Assembly (NCBI GenBank): GCA_963828505.1
Contig: CAWHFM010000018.1
Span: 129,363 to 193,362, forward strand
From: Bog-473 sp963828505
GTDB taxonomy: Bacteria; Actinomycetota; Acidimicrobiia; Acidimicrobiales; RAAP-2
Length of the DNA: 64,000 nucleotides
Direction: 5' to 3'
Shown: positions 8,273 to 17,287 of the stretch, one piece after another
Layout: every line of letters begins with the position of its first letter
How positions within the stretch are numbered: position 1 is the stretch's first letter
The notes under the pieces: model-generated
The model's input: only the letters and a program-made list of their open reading frames with translations
The model's database searches: none
Told to the model about the DNA's origin: nothing
Program-made: the position numbers and the translations under genes

Positions 8273-8827
8273 GTGAAGCGTGCCTCTCAGTGCCTGTGGA
8301 CAGCCGCATTCCTTCTTGCGGCTCTGATCCTTGGTGCGTGCCGCACGACGACCGTAGCGATGGCACCTGTCAGCCATGGCTCCAAGCTCACGACGACGTC
8401 GATCGTCCATCCTCAACCCGCCAAAGGAAGCTCCGGCTCCTCAAGGCAGACGTTGCCAGCGCCGCCATCCCCCACATCGGGAGTGCAGTCGCCGACATCA
8501 GGATCGGTGTCGACGACGACATCCTCCCCGGGCAATACCACCACGACACTGTCGACCACCGACGAGGCGGACAGAGAGGCTTGTTGGGCGGCGACCGTCA
8601 TCTACCAGCCCGGGGGGACCGTCCCGCCAGGTGGGTATCACGTGACGATCCCCGAAGCGCAGGCCCTTGAAGCCGACTTGCAACAGGGTTCCAGCGCATT
8701 TCAGATCGAAGCCGCCGCTCTCCAACAGGCCATCGACGCCAATGACGAATCCCAGATGTTCGCCATATTCCAGGACATCTTGTCTGAAAGCGAATGTGCG
8801 AAGTACGACGTTACGGTTCCTACCTGA
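8273..8827 (+). CDS. Putative lipoprotein, Ser/Thr/Pro-rich linker
   Basis: A 184-residue exported lipoprotein of unknown function. The N-terminus is a classic type II signal: basic MKRASQ, a hydrophobic stretch and the lipobox LGAC (Cys at about residue 23). A low-complexity Ser/Thr/Pro linker (residues 30-95) leads to a small C-terminal domain of about 85 residues with two cysteines (ADREACWAA and SESECAKYD), which could form a disulfide. The start is the GTG at 8273. Alone between repeat copies 2 and 3. Confidence 0.7.
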   Translation: MKRASQCLWTAAFLLAALILGACRTTTVAMAPVSHGSKLTTTSIVHPQPAKGSSGSSRQTLPAPPSPTSGVQSPTSGSVSTTTSSPGNTTTTLSTTDEADREACWAATVIYQPGGTVPPGGYHVTIPEAQALEADLQQGSSAFQIEAAALQQAIDANDESQMFAIFQDILSESECAKYDVTVPT

Positions 8828-8850
8828 CGGGAGTCACCTCGCCGAGTGGG

Positions 8851-8877
8851 GGGACCCAGTCGCCGGGACTGGGTGAC
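8851..8877 (+). repeat. Array repeat copy 3, perfect 7-bp stem
   Basis: Contains CCCAGTC-GCCGG-GACTGGG, a perfect 7-bp stem whose sequence differs from other copies while the loop core is kept. Lies between the convergent stops of the lipoprotein and a kinase gene. Confidence 0.65.
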
Positions 8878-8915
8878 GGTCCTTACAGCTGGAAAATGAG
8901 ATCCCGAGATGCTCG

Positions 8916-9890
8916 TCAAATCGCCGCGAGATGCTCTTCGACGGTCCCCGCGATCAAGGGATCCCGATCGTTGTCCATTAAGAACAGAGCATGCCGCAGA
9001 CGAAATGCTGTTTCAAGCGGCGCAGGATCGGGGTCCAAGCCTCGTTCGATGGCATAGGGCTCCCATGCTTGTGCCCACAACTGCGAGAACTCAGCCCGGT
9101 GGCGACGCCAAAGCTCAGTTCCCCACTCGCTGAGATCGAAGTCCCAAAACGGATGGTCGATGCGCGCGGTCTCCCAGTCAAGGACGCCCGTGAGCTGCTC
9201 GTCGACGACGAGAAGTTGATCCTCATGCAAATCGCCGTGCACGAGTACATGGGAGAACTCAGAAGCCGCCTCCATGCGCGCTGTCCACCGCTCGATTCGG
9301 CCGGCGGATGCCAGACGATCGGCTGCTTCAGCAACGGCGTGTCGAGTTGTGGCAGGGTCCAGGGCGCGACGAAGCCAGCGATTGTCGGAGCGATCGTGGT
9401 GAGCGGGTGGTCGGGAGCCAGCGATCTCGGGGGGTGCCAATGCATGCCACTGAGCGATTGCGTGACCCAGCTGATCGAACAGATAACCTGCGTCGGTTGG
9501 GTGAGTACCGGGCAGTCGGGAGACAGCGGCGAACCGATGGGGATAAATGGTCTGGTTCTGCCATTCGCCCAGAAGTCGGGGCACAGCTTGAAGTCCCATA
9601 GGTTCCAGCGCTCGGTACGTTGCTAACTCGCGCTCGAACCACTCGACATCGGGGGCCTCTCGAGGAAACAAGAACGCGCACGCTTTGGATAGGAGCACAA
9701 ACTTGTTCCAGCCGGTGAAGTCGACATCCAATTGCTCGTCCCCGAGGTGAACCAACTCGCGAAAACGGCTCAGACGCGGCGGGATGAGAACGGCCCACAC
9801 GGGATCGCCCCTCACCATCGGCTGCGCCTCCAGAGGGCCGAGCGCGCCCAAGCGGCTGCCGGCGATGTCGCGGTTCACATTGCTAAGCAT
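8916..9890 (-). CDS. APH-family phosphotransferase (first of four)
   Basis: A 324-residue protein of the aminoglycoside phosphotransferase/choline kinase fold. The catalytic loop is HVLVHGDLHEDQLLVVDE (HGDxxxxx, residues about 228-245) and the metal-binding Asp follows in GVLDWETARIDHP. The N-lobe is less clear. Members of this family phosphorylate aminoglycosides, macrolides, homoserine or other small hydroxyl compounds, so the substrate cannot be named. The ATG at 9890 starts MLSNVNRD without an obvious ribosome site. It is one of four APH-like genes within 24 kb, none closely similar to another by eye. Confidence 0.8.
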   Translation of the reverse strand: MLSNVNRDIAGSRLGALGPLEAQPMVRGDPVWAVLIPPRLSRFRELVHLGDEQLDVDFTGWNKFVLLSKACAFLFPREAPDVEWFERELATYRALEPMGLQAVPRLLGEWQNQTIYPHRFAAVSRLPGTHPTDAGYLFDQLGHAIAQWHALAPPEIAGSRPPAHHDRSDNRWLRRALDPATTRHAVAEAADRLASAGRIERWTARMEAASEFSHVLVHGDLHEDQLLVVDEQLTGVLDWETARIDHPFWDFDLSEWGTELWRRHRAEFSQLWAQAWEPYAIERGLDPDPAPLETAFRLRHALFLMDNDRDPLIAGTVEEHLAAI

Positions 9891-9915
9891 CTCAGGGTTC
9901 AGACTCCAGCAAATT

Positions 9916-9942
9916 GTGCCTCCGAACGCCGGGAGGGTATGC
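9916..9942 (+). repeat. Array repeat copy 4
   Basis: Reads GTGCCTCCGAACGCCGGG then AGGGTATGC. Between the kinase start and the stop of the GFA gene, both on the minus strand. Confidence 0.55.
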
Positions 9943-10000
9943 AGCTCGACAGCGTGTGGGTAGCGTCTCGACAGGCTTCAGAGGATCCGTTGCGGGTTAC

Positions 10001-10426
10001 CTACTTCGACCGGAAGCCATCGAACTGCTCGGCCCCTGCCACGGGCTGCAACCAGTGATGGCGGTAGGGCAGATGGAGCTCCGCCGTGGGCGCCGGGAAG
10101 TCCGGATCAGCGAAACTGCCTACGGCAATTGCCAGGACCGGTCGACCCTCGAAGGTCCAGAACACCGTTGACCCGCACGTTGGACAAAAGTGAGAGCTGA
10201 TCTCGTCACCGTTGGTCGTTCCTACGCCTTTGCTCTCCAACCCGTTGTAAATCATTGTCTCGCCCGTGATCGCTATGCCGTGAGCATCGGGGAAGACCGC
10301 GCTCACTTGGAAAACACTCCCTGTGCGCTTCTGGCAGAAATCGCAGTGGCAGGTCACGACGGCGACCGGTTCGTTCTCAACCGTGACTTGCACCTGTCCA
10401 CACGCGCATTCGGCAGTTCGAGGCAT
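10001..10426 (-). CDS. GFA-family (Mss4-like) zinc protein
   Basis: A 141-residue member of the family named after glutathione-dependent formaldehyde-activating enzyme. The zinc ligands are in place: CACG at residues about 7-10, CHCDFCQ near 26-32, and CPTCGS near 81-86. Most family members outside Paracoccus are not proven formaldehyde enzymes, and actinobacteria use mycothiol rather than glutathione, so a catalytic role is uncertain. Single gene between repeat copies 4 and 5. Confidence 0.85.
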   Translation of the reverse strand: MPRTAECACGQVQVTVENEPVAVVTCHCDFCQKRTGSVFQVSAVFPDAHGIAITGETMIYNGLESKGVGTTNGDEISSHFCPTCGSTVFWTFEGRPVLAIAVGSFADPDFPAPTAELHLPYRHHWLQPVAGAEQFDGFRSK

Positions 10427-10483
10427 GACTCAATTGTTCGCATAGGGCTGCGCGGCAGGCAACTCGCACGCAGGGTCCCTACG

Positions 10484-10508
10484 AGTACCCGAAGGCCGGG
10501 TCGGAGCC
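10484..10508 (+). repeat. Array repeat copy 5, diverged
   Basis: Reads AGTACCCGAAGGCCGGGT then CGGAGCC, a weaker match. Lies between the divergent starts of the GFA and second APH-like genes. Confidence 0.45.
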
Positions 10509-10549
10509 TTACGCAACTAAGAGTCGGTCGAGCGCGCGAAGATTGGTCG

Positions 10550-11284
10550 GTGGGATGGGAAGCACTCAAGCAGTGGGGAGACGACGTCGCTCGCATCGAG
10601 CCGCTCACCGGTGGAGTCGCCAACGACGTTTGGAGCGTGCGCGTGAGCGGGCAGCTCGCGGTCGGTCGTCTCGGTGCCAGGAGCGACGCAGATCTCGCGT
10701 GGGAGACTGAACTCCTCCAACACCTCGACCGTGAAGGTCTGACCGTGCCGCTGCCAATTTCTACGGCGGACGGGCGGCTGTTCGCCGAAGGTCTGGTAGT
10801 GATGACCTACGTGGAGGGCGGACAGCCCGAGACGCAAGCCGACTGGCGTCGCGTGGCCGAGACGCTCCGCCAGCTGCATCGGTTGACGGAGGACTGGCCG
10901 CAGCGCCCGGGCTGGCGATCGTCGACCGACCTCCTGCACGCCGAGACCGGGACCAAGGTCGACCTCGGCGCGATGCCGACTGAGGGCGTTGCTCGATGCC
11001 GAGCAGCGTGGACACGGCTCACCGGACGTAAGACATGCGTCGTCCACGGCGACCCCAACAACCTTGGCAACGTCCGCTTGACCCCAAATCGGATCGCGCT
11101 GATCGATTGGGACGAGTCGCACGTCGACGTCCCCGACCTCGACCTGGTGCTGCCCTACAACGCCGCCGGTCTCGACGCCGGGGCGTACGACATCGCCGCG
11201 CAAGCATCGGCCGCATGGGAAGCCGCCGTCTGCTGGGACGACGAGTACTCGGTCAAGCGGCTCGCCGAAGTTCGAGGGGTCTGA
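10550..11284 (+). CDS. APH-family phosphotransferase (second)
   Basis: A 244-residue kinase-fold protein. The glycine-rich N-lobe segment is PLTGGVANDVWSVRV, the hinge contains VVMTYVEGG, the catalytic loop is CVVHGDPNNLGNV and the metal-binding segment is IALIDWDESHVDVP. The frame is open far upstream, but the GTG at 10550 (VGWEALKQWGDD) fits the family N-terminus and lies after repeat copy 5. HGDPNxxN places it with fructosamine/homoserine-kinase-like or antibiotic phosphotransferases; the substrate is unknown. Confidence 0.8.
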   Translation: MGWEALKQWGDDVARIEPLTGGVANDVWSVRVSGQLAVGRLGARSDADLAWETELLQHLDREGLTVPLPISTADGRLFAEGLVVMTYVEGGQPETQADWRRVAETLRQLHRLTEDWPQRPGWRSSTDLLHAETGTKVDLGAMPTEGVARCRAAWTRLTGRKTCVVHGDPNNLGNVRLTPNRIALIDWDESHVDVPDLDLVLPYNAAGLDAGAYDIAAQASAAWEAAVCWDDEYSVKRLAEVRGV

Positions 11285-11379
11285 GCAGCGCCAGCGAGTG
11301 GTGTTCAGCCCACTCTTGGTGGGGCGGCTGCTCCATCTAGTGCTTCGCACGATCGAACCAAACTCCGGCAGTCACTGGC

Positions 11380-11406
11380 TGCCCCCGTGGCCGGAATGGT
11401 GGGGCA
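11380..11406 (+). repeat. Array repeat copy 6, perfect 6-bp arms
   Basis: TGCCCC at the left and GGGGCA at the right are perfectly complementary, with CGTGGCCGG in the loop. Follows the second APH-like gene by 95 bases. Confidence 0.6.
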
Positions 11407-11465
11407 GTTCGGCACCGTGGGCGCAGCCCTTTGTTCCGATCGCGGCCTCCTGCCAGGATTGACAG

Positions 11466-12308
11466 GTGGCAGTCGAGGGTGGCCCTCCTGGAGACATCTC
11501 CGCGCTGTTCGGAGTTGAACGAGGGCGCTTACTGGACCTCTTGAACTCGCTTGAGCCGACGGACTGGTCTCGGGAGACTCCCTGTCCAGGGTGGAGTGTC
11601 CTCGGTCTCGTGAGCCATCTGGTCAACGGCGACCTCGGCGTCTTGTCACGTGACCGAGACCGCTATCTCGGAACTCCACCCCCCGATGGCGCCGATGAGT
11701 CCGAGTTCGTCCAATGGCTGGACGAACTGATGGAGGAGTGGGTTTCAGCGACGAGGGGGCTGAGCCCCAGGGTGGCCACCGGCCTGCTCGGCTGGAGCGG
11801 CCCTCAGGTCGTGGAGCACTTCGCGAGACAAGACCAAATGGCGCGAACCGCATCTGTCCAATGGGCGGGGCCTGAGCTATCCCCTGTCTGGTTGAACCAA
11901 GTTCGGGAGCTGTCGGAGTTTTGGATTCATCGTCAGCAGCTTCTCGATGCCCTCGACCGAAAGCCTGACCTGCGAAGTGACGTCCTCGAACCTGTTTTCG
12001 ACGGGTTGCGCTGGGCCTATCCGTACCGCCTGGCCAGCCAGACGCGACCGCTCGGAGACACCGTGACGATTGAAATATCAGGACCGGTGGCAGCGACGTG
12101 GCACATCGTTGCGTCCGAGCAGGGTTGGAACTTTGCCGAGGTCACGGGCAACCAAGTGGCGACCATTGCCATGAGCACCGACGAAGCCTGGAGATTGCTG
12201 ACGAACAACTTGTCGCCGGAACGACAGGCGGCGCTCACGACATCAGGAGATTCGGTCTTGCTCGAAGTCCTCCGCAACACTCGCGCCATCATCGGTTCAA
12301 CCAAGTAG
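11466..12308 (+). CDS. Mycothiol-dependent maleylpyruvate isomerase-type DinB-fold protein
   Basis: A 280-residue protein of the DinB/YfiT four-helix-bundle family (TIGR03083 type). The characteristic N-terminal motif TPCPGWSVLGLVSHL is at residues about 40-55, with further helical ligands in ELSEFWIHRQQLLDAL. A C-terminal domain similar to the SCP2-like part of mycothiol-dependent enzymes follows. The GTG start at 11466 gives a full-length product. Presence of this family implies a mycothiol-producing host. Substrate unknown. The stop lies 2 bases before array repeat copy 7. Confidence 0.85.
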   Translation: MAVEGGPPGDISALFGVERGRLLDLLNSLEPTDWSRETPCPGWSVLGLVSHLVNGDLGVLSRDRDRYLGTPPPDGADESEFVQWLDELMEEWVSATRGLSPRVATGLLGWSGPQVVEHFARQDQMARTASVQWAGPELSPVWLNQVRELSEFWIHRQQLLDALDRKPDLRSDVLEPVFDGLRWAYPYRLASQTRPLGDTVTIEISGPVAATWHIVASEQGWNFAEVTGNQVATIAMSTDEAWRLLTNNLSPERQAALTTSGDSVLLEVLRNTRAIIGSTK

Positions 12309-12310
12309 AG

Positions 12311-12338
12311 GTGTCCCAGTACGCCGGTTCGAGGGGCG
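12311..12338 (+). repeat. Array repeat copy 7
   Basis: Reads GTGTCCCAGTACGCCGGT then TCGAGGGGCG, starting 2 bases after the DinB-fold stop codon. Confidence 0.6.
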
Positions 12339-12462
12339 TTATCGCACTGGAGACGCTTGCTGGGGGCCCTCAGTCGCCGAGTTCATCGGCTCCCTGTGGC
12401 GCCTCCCCAGCTGCTCACTGATCCCTCAGTTGACCTGCATCTCGGAGTACTTTCCTGTGGAG

Positions 12463-13443
12463 ATGTCTGCCAGGCACAGGTCGCGTGCGCAGCGCCAGAG
12501 ACAATGGATGATTGAGTCGTCGTCGCTGGCCGTGCTCGTGGGGATCGGAGTCACGGTCCTGATTGCCATCGGCCCGTCGCGTTCACTCCCCATGAACCGG
12601 GTCGCCGCCCAACACAGTCGCAACATCCCCGGCGATGTGACTGCAGTCAAGGAGGTGCCGACCACCGAGTCGACGACGACCTCGACAACGAACCCGACGT
12701 CGAACCCCGATGAGATGACTGGCCTGTTTGCAACTGCGGCCATCGGCGGTTACCTCCAGACTCAGGACAGCGATATCAATGCTGCCGTGTACAACCTCGA
12801 CACGGGCCAGCTGTCGCTCTACCGGCCCGGCGCCGTCGAATACACGGCGAGCATCGTCAAAGTTGACATCCTGGCCACACTGCTCCACCAGTCCGAGCAG
12901 CAGGGGACAGGGCTGAATGACGAGGAGCAGAACCTGGCCACCACCATGATCGAGAACAGCGACGACGATGCCGCCACCGACCTTTGGGACGACATCGGTC
13001 AACAGACCGGTCTGGCTGGCTTTGACTCGCTCATCCCCTTGCCCGACACCGTCCCGGGCGCTGACGGGTACTGGGGTGAAACGACGACGACCGGCGCGGA
13101 CCAGGTCGACCTCCTCCGCAACCTGGTGCAGCCCAGCCGCTTGCTCGAGCAGTCGGCGCAGTCCTACGAGCTGGGACTGATGGAGAACGTGGAGTCGGAC
13201 CAGGCGTGGGGCGTGAGCACCGGGGTGCCGGCTGGGGTTACCGTCGCGCTCAAGAACGGGTGGTTGCCGCTCGAAGACAACGGCGACTGGCAGGTGAACA
13301 GCATTGGCTGGGTTGACGGCGAGGGCCGTGATTACCTCATTGCCGTCCTCACCAAGAATAGCGAAACCGAGGCCAGCGGGATCGCCACGATTGAGGGACT
13401 TTCGCCACTGGTTTGGAACGCACTTTCCCCATCGTCAGGCTGA
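12463..13443 (+). CDS. Membrane-anchored serine hydrolase, beta-lactamase/PBP fold
   Basis: A 326-residue protein with a basic N-terminus, one hydrophobic anchor (SSSLAVLVGIGVTVLIAIG, about residues 18-36), a Thr/Ser linker, then an extracytoplasmic domain of the class A beta-lactamase-like fold. The SxxK nucleophile is SIVK (Ser near residue 130). The second motif resembles SDN but reads ENSDDDAAT, and the third reads LKNGWLP where KTG is usual. These changes suggest a peptidase or an inactive relative rather than a classical beta-lactamase. The ATG at 12463 follows GTGGAG; an earlier TTG at 12430 is possible. Confidence 0.75.
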   Translation: MSARHRSRAQRQRQWMIESSSLAVLVGIGVTVLIAIGPSRSLPMNRVAAQHSRNIPGDVTAVKEVPTTESTTTSTTNPTSNPDEMTGLFATAAIGGYLQTQDSDINAAVYNLDTGQLSLYRPGAVEYTASIVKVDILATLLHQSEQQGTGLNDEEQNLATTMIENSDDDAATDLWDDIGQQTGLAGFDSLIPLPDTVPGADGYWGETTTTGADQVDLLRNLVQPSRLLEQSAQSYELGLMENVESDQAWGVSTGVPAGVTVALKNGWLPLEDNGDWQVNSIGWVDGEGRDYLIAVLTKNSETEASGIATIEGLSPLVWNALSPSSG

Positions 13444-13494
13444 GTCACTCATTGAGCTTTTGGCATGCTCTCGGAAGTTCTGGGATGTCGGTGG

Positions 13495-13521
13495 GTGCCG
13501 CCGTTCGCCGGGACTGGGGCC
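13495..13521 (+). repeat. Array repeat copy 8
   Basis: Reads GTGCCGCCGTTCGCCGGG then ACTGGGGCC. Follows the serine hydrolase gene by 51 bases. Confidence 0.6.
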
Positions 13522-13629
13522 TCAGTTAGCGCGGCGACTGGTGCTGCCAGATAGCTTTTACTCTCCGAGAGTTGCCAGCCAAAGAGGTAGCATTCGCTGC
13601 GTCCACGAGGTGCGAAGGGGAGAAAAGAG

Positions 13630-14022
13630 ATGCCTGAGTTCCCTGCGATTACTCACGTGGCGCTAACGGTTACGAGCCTTGAACGGAGTGTGCCTTGGTA
13701 CAAGGATCTGTTCGGCTCGGACCCAATCCTTGACGAGGACACAGGTCCGTTCCAGCGCGTCGCTTGGCTTACCGGCGGCACAATCGTTGGCGTAACTCAG
13801 TTCCCTGACTTGGACAGCACTGAGCCGTTCAACGAGCGGCGGCCGGGGCTCGATCATCTGGCTTTCGGCTGTGCCAACCGCGATGAGTTAAAGGCATGGG
13901 AAATCCGTCTGAACGAACTCGGCATCCCCAACGGTGGCATCGTGGACACGCCTTACTACTCGGCCTTGTCGTTTCGAGATCCCGACAACATCGCACTTGA
14001 GTTCTTCGCACCCCGGGGCTAA
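13630..14022 (+). CDS. VOC-family (glyoxalase/bleomycin-resistance fold) protein
   Basis: A 130-residue vicinal-oxygen-chelate protein with two beta-alpha-beta-beta-beta modules. A likely metal His is in ITHVALTV (residue about 7) and the later ones in GLDHLAFG (residue about 76) and the Glu in ALEFFAP (near 127), the usual His/His/Glu ligand layout. AAGGGGAGAAAAGAG in front of the ATG is a strong ribosome site. Family members include dioxygenases, glyoxalases and antibiotic-binding proteins; which applies is unknown. Single gene between repeat copies 8 and 9. Confidence 0.85.
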   Translation: MPEFPAITHVALTVTSLERSVPWYKDLFGSDPILDEDTGPFQRVAWLTGGTIVGVTQFPDLDSTEPFNERRPGLDHLAFGCANRDELKAWEIRLNELGIPNGGIVDTPYYSALSFRDPDNIALEFFAPRG

Positions 14023-14050
14023 GACCCGGCGGAGTATCCGACTGCTTATA

Positions 14051-14076
14051 GGCCATCCCCATACCGCCGGATCTGC
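14051..14076 (+). repeat. Array repeat copy 9
   Basis: Contains ATCCCCATACCGCCGGAT; the right arm is poorly conserved. Starts 28 bases after the VOC gene. Confidence 0.5.
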
Positions 14077-14152
14077 ATCACGTACTCGCCAGATCGAGAA
14101 GGTAGTTGCTCAACAACGCGGCCTAATGCATCCCCCGTGAAAGACTGTTGAA

Positions 14153-14900
14153 GTGACCGACCCGGAGCCATGGGCCACAGACCAGCCACCGAACCTGCCT
14201 CCACCCCCACGGCCTTCGCCACTCCCCCTTCCGGGGTGGTACCCGGATCCTTCGGGGCAGTCGACGCAGCGGTGGTGGGATGGAAGTGCGTGGACATCGC
14301 ACACCGGCGAGCCGGCGTTGCAGGCCGTAAAGAAGCCGACCGTGATGACGCAGGCAGGGACCCTTCCTCTCGCCGGGTGGTGGCGGCGCTTCGGCGGCTA
14401 CGTGCTTGATCTCATCATCGTCGGAGTCGCGAACGCCATGGTGCTCAAGATCATCGAGAAGATCGATGTTGCACTTCGGGCGCCCCTGTCCCCGGGACTC
14501 CACCCTCCCACACCCGGTGCACAGGTCGGCGAGGTCGTCGCCAATGTGGCCATCGTCGTCGGATTACTCGTTCGTCCTGCTGCGGTTCCGAGGCCAGACG
14601 GTGGGAATGATGGCCACCGGTGTCCGGGCGGTCGACCGGTCTTCGGGTGCTGCGTTGAACACCCCGCAGACTTGGCGACGCGTCCTGACCTTCTTCATGA
14701 TCGTGATTTTGTGGGAACAGATCGCCTTCGTCATCAGGATCAACTACGTCACAGGTCCGAGCCCAATCGCGGCAAGCATCTTCATCGCGATTGCTTTGAT
14801 CGGTCTGGTGACGACTGCTCTGTGGCCGACTGGCAGCACGCTCAACCAAACTCTCCAGGACAAGGCTGCGGGCACCATCGTCATCCGCACGCGCCGTTGA
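14153..14900 (+). pseudogene. DUF2510-RDD membrane protein, frameshifted
   Basis: Two reading frames together give one normal protein. The first begins at the GTG at 14153 with a Pro-rich lead, then a DUF2510 motif (PGWYPDPSGQ ... RWWDGSAWTSH) and the start of an RDD domain (WWRRFGGYVLDLIIVG). Near 14558-14566 the frame must change to reach YSFVLLRFRGQTVGMMATGVRAVD and the last membrane helices, ending at 14900. RDD proteins have three or so membrane helices and unknown transport-related roles. A single-base indel explains the break, either true decay or an assembly error (see the frameshifts in recA and cinA). Confidence 0.75.
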
Positions 14901-14929
14901 CCGGTCAAGTGAACGCTCTCAGCCAGGGG

Positions 14930-14955
14930 GGTCCCCGTACGCCGGCTGCGGGCCA
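14930..14955 (+). repeat. Array repeat copy 10
   Basis: Reads GTCCCCGTACGCCGGC then TGCGGGCCAC. Lies 29 bases after the RDD gene. Confidence 0.6.
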
Positions 14956-15140
14956 CAGATTTTGAAAGACTGACGCCGTGTCGACGGCAAACCTGAGTGG
15001 GCGAGTCGCCCAGTTGGCGGAAGCGCTCCTTCCGACGCCATCGAGATCAATCCGCTGCGCGAGGATGGCGGCGAAATAGAAGGTCTCGACGCCATGGCGG
15101 TCTCGGACAAGGACGAGAAACAACAAAAGGAGATCGACCT

Positions 15141-15945
15141 ATGAGGAGCAGCCTCCTCGCCGGCCGCACGGCCCTGGTCACCGGCGCCAGCCGTGGGATA
15201 GGAATGGCGATCGCGGAGCGCTTCGCCGCCGAAGGTGCCACGGTGGCGGTGACCGCAAGGACGGTCGAACCGGGAACCAGCCAATTCGAGGGCAGCCTTG
15301 AAGAGACCGTGCAGGCGATCATCAAGGAAGGTGGGCACGCGGTCGCCATCGCGGCGGACCTGTCGAGGCCGGCGGAGCGGGAGCGGTTGATCCAAGAGAC
15401 CGAAGCCGTCATCGGACCCATCGATATCCTGGTCAACAACGCGGCCGTCACCTTCTTCACCCCGATCGCCGACTTCGCACCGAAGCGCCTGCGGCTGATG
15501 TTCGAGGTCCAGGTCTATGCCACCATTGACCTCGCGCAGAGGGTCCTCCCCGGCATGGCCGCGGCCGGCCAGGGGTGGATACTCAACATCTCTTCGGGCG
15601 CGCTCGCGCCACCCTTCGCTTCCGCCGGGCCCGATAGGTCGTGGAGGCGGCACGGCCTATGGGATGGTCAAGGCGGCGCTGGAGCGGTTTACGACAGGAT
15701 TGGCCGCGGAAGTGTGGGAAGCGAACGTCGCGGTCAACGCGCTCTCTCCGAGCAGGGTGGTGCCCACGCCGGGCACAGTCTTTCACCATCTGGTCCGCCC
15801 CGATGACCCGAACCAGGTCGTCGAGCAACCCGAAGTGATGGCGGAGGCAGCGCTTGCGCTTTGCAGTCGCCCGCCTCAGAGCCTTACCGGCCGGGTCGCC
15901 TACAGCCAGGATCTGCTGGCGGAGCTGGCGGCCGTGGCCCCGTGA
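15141..15945 (+). pseudogene. Short-chain dehydrogenase/reductase, frameshifted
   Basis: Classical SDR in two frames. The first part carries the NAD(P) motif TGASRGIG, NNAA (VNNAAVTFF) and the catalytic Ser region (ILNISSGAL). Near 15630 the frame changes to reach the YxxxK motif (AYGMVKAALE) and the C-terminal half, which ends at 15945. AAAAGGAGATCG precedes the ATG at 15141. The product would be about 267 residues, normal for the family, if one base were added or removed. Substrate unknown. Confidence 0.8.
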
Positions 15946-15985
15946 ACCAGCGCCCCAAACCGCCCCACGAGCCGACGCCCGAGAC

Positions 15986-16010
15986 TGCCCCCGTACGCCG
16001 GCTGGGGGGG
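15986..16010 (+). repeat. Array repeat copy 11, CCCCC/GGGGG arms
   Basis: Reads TGCCCCCGTACGCCGGCT then GGGGGGG, with a 5-bp stem around an 11-base loop. One of the closest copies to the consensus. Confidence 0.65.
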
Positions 16011-16152
16011 GTTGGTTCGACGGCCTGCGCTTGCTGGTCGCCAGCTCATCTCAACCGGCACAACGGAGGCAGTTGATTGCCCGCCGAACGGACCCCGCGG
16101 TGCAAGCCCAGCACAAGTCCTTCCTATGACCAGCGGTCCAGTTCCTCGAGGA

Positions 16153-16614
16153 TCAACCGTTGGCCTGCTGCGTATCGCGGACGAACCGATCCACAACAGG
16201 GTCGGATTCGTACATCTGTGCCAGGCGCTCGAGCGCATCCTGGTCACTGGCCCCGGACAGCACGAGGTGTAACCAAGTGGCGATGGGACCGGCACCGAAA
16301 GGTTGAACGTTGGTCACGATTTCCTGAACCCGGTCGTCGTCACCGCGAAGGTGGGCCAGGTAGGCGAAACCCACCAGGACGTCGGAGCGGATACTCGGTC
16401 GCCGAGAGATCGGCTCGCGCATGGTCGTCGCCAACGAGTGGGCTGCCTGCTCCGGTCCCTTTGTGTGGCCCGTGACGGTGTGGCCGACGATGGTATTGAC
16501 ATGACCCCATTGTGACCCTGGTGGCACTGGCGAATACGACTCGACAACTCGGTCGGAGAAGAGGAAAGTCATGGTCCCAGTGGGAATGCTACGAGGCTCG
16601 CCGGGCACCGCCAC
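16153..16614 (-). pseudogene. Internally deleted cyclase/ATPase-type regulator remnant
   Basis: A 153-codon frame whose beginning, PTGTMTFLFSD, is the diagnostic start of the class III adenylate cyclase domain found at the N-terminus of large LuxR/AfsR-like regulators (normally followed by IEGST). The next residues leave the family at once. The rest (VLVGFAYLAHLRGDDDRVQEI ... ) resembles the helical C-terminal end of the same kind of protein. The simplest reading is a large in-frame deletion that fused the first 20 or so residues to the last 110. GTG start at 16614. Whether it is translated is unknown. Confidence 0.5.
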
Positions 16615-16730
16615 AAGCTAGCGGGGACAGCTGCCTGAAGTGGCGAAAGCGCTTGTAATCGCAGCATGAATCGATACCGAAGAAGCGCTCGTCATCACGG
16701 GCTACACGATGGGTGCCGAATCCGCGCCGA

Positions 16731-16758
16731 GTGCCCCCGTCGCCGGCTGTGGGCGTCA
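16731..16758 (+). repeat. Array repeat copy 12
   Basis: Reads GTGCCCCCGTCGCCGGC then TGTGGGCGTCAC, with GCCC/GGGC arms; one base shorter in the loop than most copies. Confidence 0.6.
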
Positions 16759-16793
16759 CCTGGAGCGGCGACCCACCGGTAGCCTGTCGCATC

Positions 16794-17159
16794 ATGACGC
16801 CTGGCCACACGATCAACATCGTCGCAACCGCCGCTCACGTGGAAGTCCGGCTTGGCGGCCGGCTGCTCGCCACCACCGACCGGGCGATGAAGCTCGACGA
16901 GACCGGGCTGCCCTCTCGCTATTACCTGCTGCCAGACGATGTGCAGACGGATCTCCTGAGACCCACGACGTTCCATACCAACTGTCCATTCAAGGGTGAG
17001 GCGTCATATTGGTCTCTCGACATCGACGGAGAGATCCACGACGGCATCGTGTGGAGCTACGAGATGCCGACGGCTCAGGCTGCCGAAGTGAGAGGGATGT
17101 TGTCTTTCTACCCCGACCGCACCGAGGTGACAGTCGACGGTCAGTCGCTTCGAGACTGA
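16794..17159 (+). CDS. DUF427 family protein
   Basis: A 121-residue protein that matches the DUF427 pattern throughout: VEVRLGGRLLATT, then SRYYLLPDDVQTDLL, then TFHTNCPFKGEASYWSL and IVWSYEMP, then FYPDR. The family has a small beta-rich fold and no firmly established activity. The ATG at 16794 gives the usual N-terminus. Single gene between copies 12 and 13. Confidence 0.85.
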   Translation: MTPGHTINIVATAAHVEVRLGGRLLATTDRAMKLDETGLPSRYYLLPDDVQTDLLRPTTFHTNCPFKGEASYWSLDIDGEIHDGIVWSYEMPTAQAAEVRGMLSFYPDRTEVTVDGQSLRD

Positions 17160-17259
17160 CCGTCCTGTCGATTTCGATCTCCGGCCAGTCAGCCTGCCCA
17201 CATGCAGGCGGTGGGCGGCGCCGAAGCCCCAACCCTTCAAGCGCCAACAGGTCCCTCTC

Positions 17260-17287
17260 CGCCCCAAAACGCCGGGTCGGTGGGACA
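17260..17287 (+). repeat. Array repeat copy 13
   Basis: Reads CGCCCCAAAACGCCGGGT then CGGTGGGACAC; an outer GTCCC (17251) pairs with GGGAC (17282). Confidence 0.55.
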
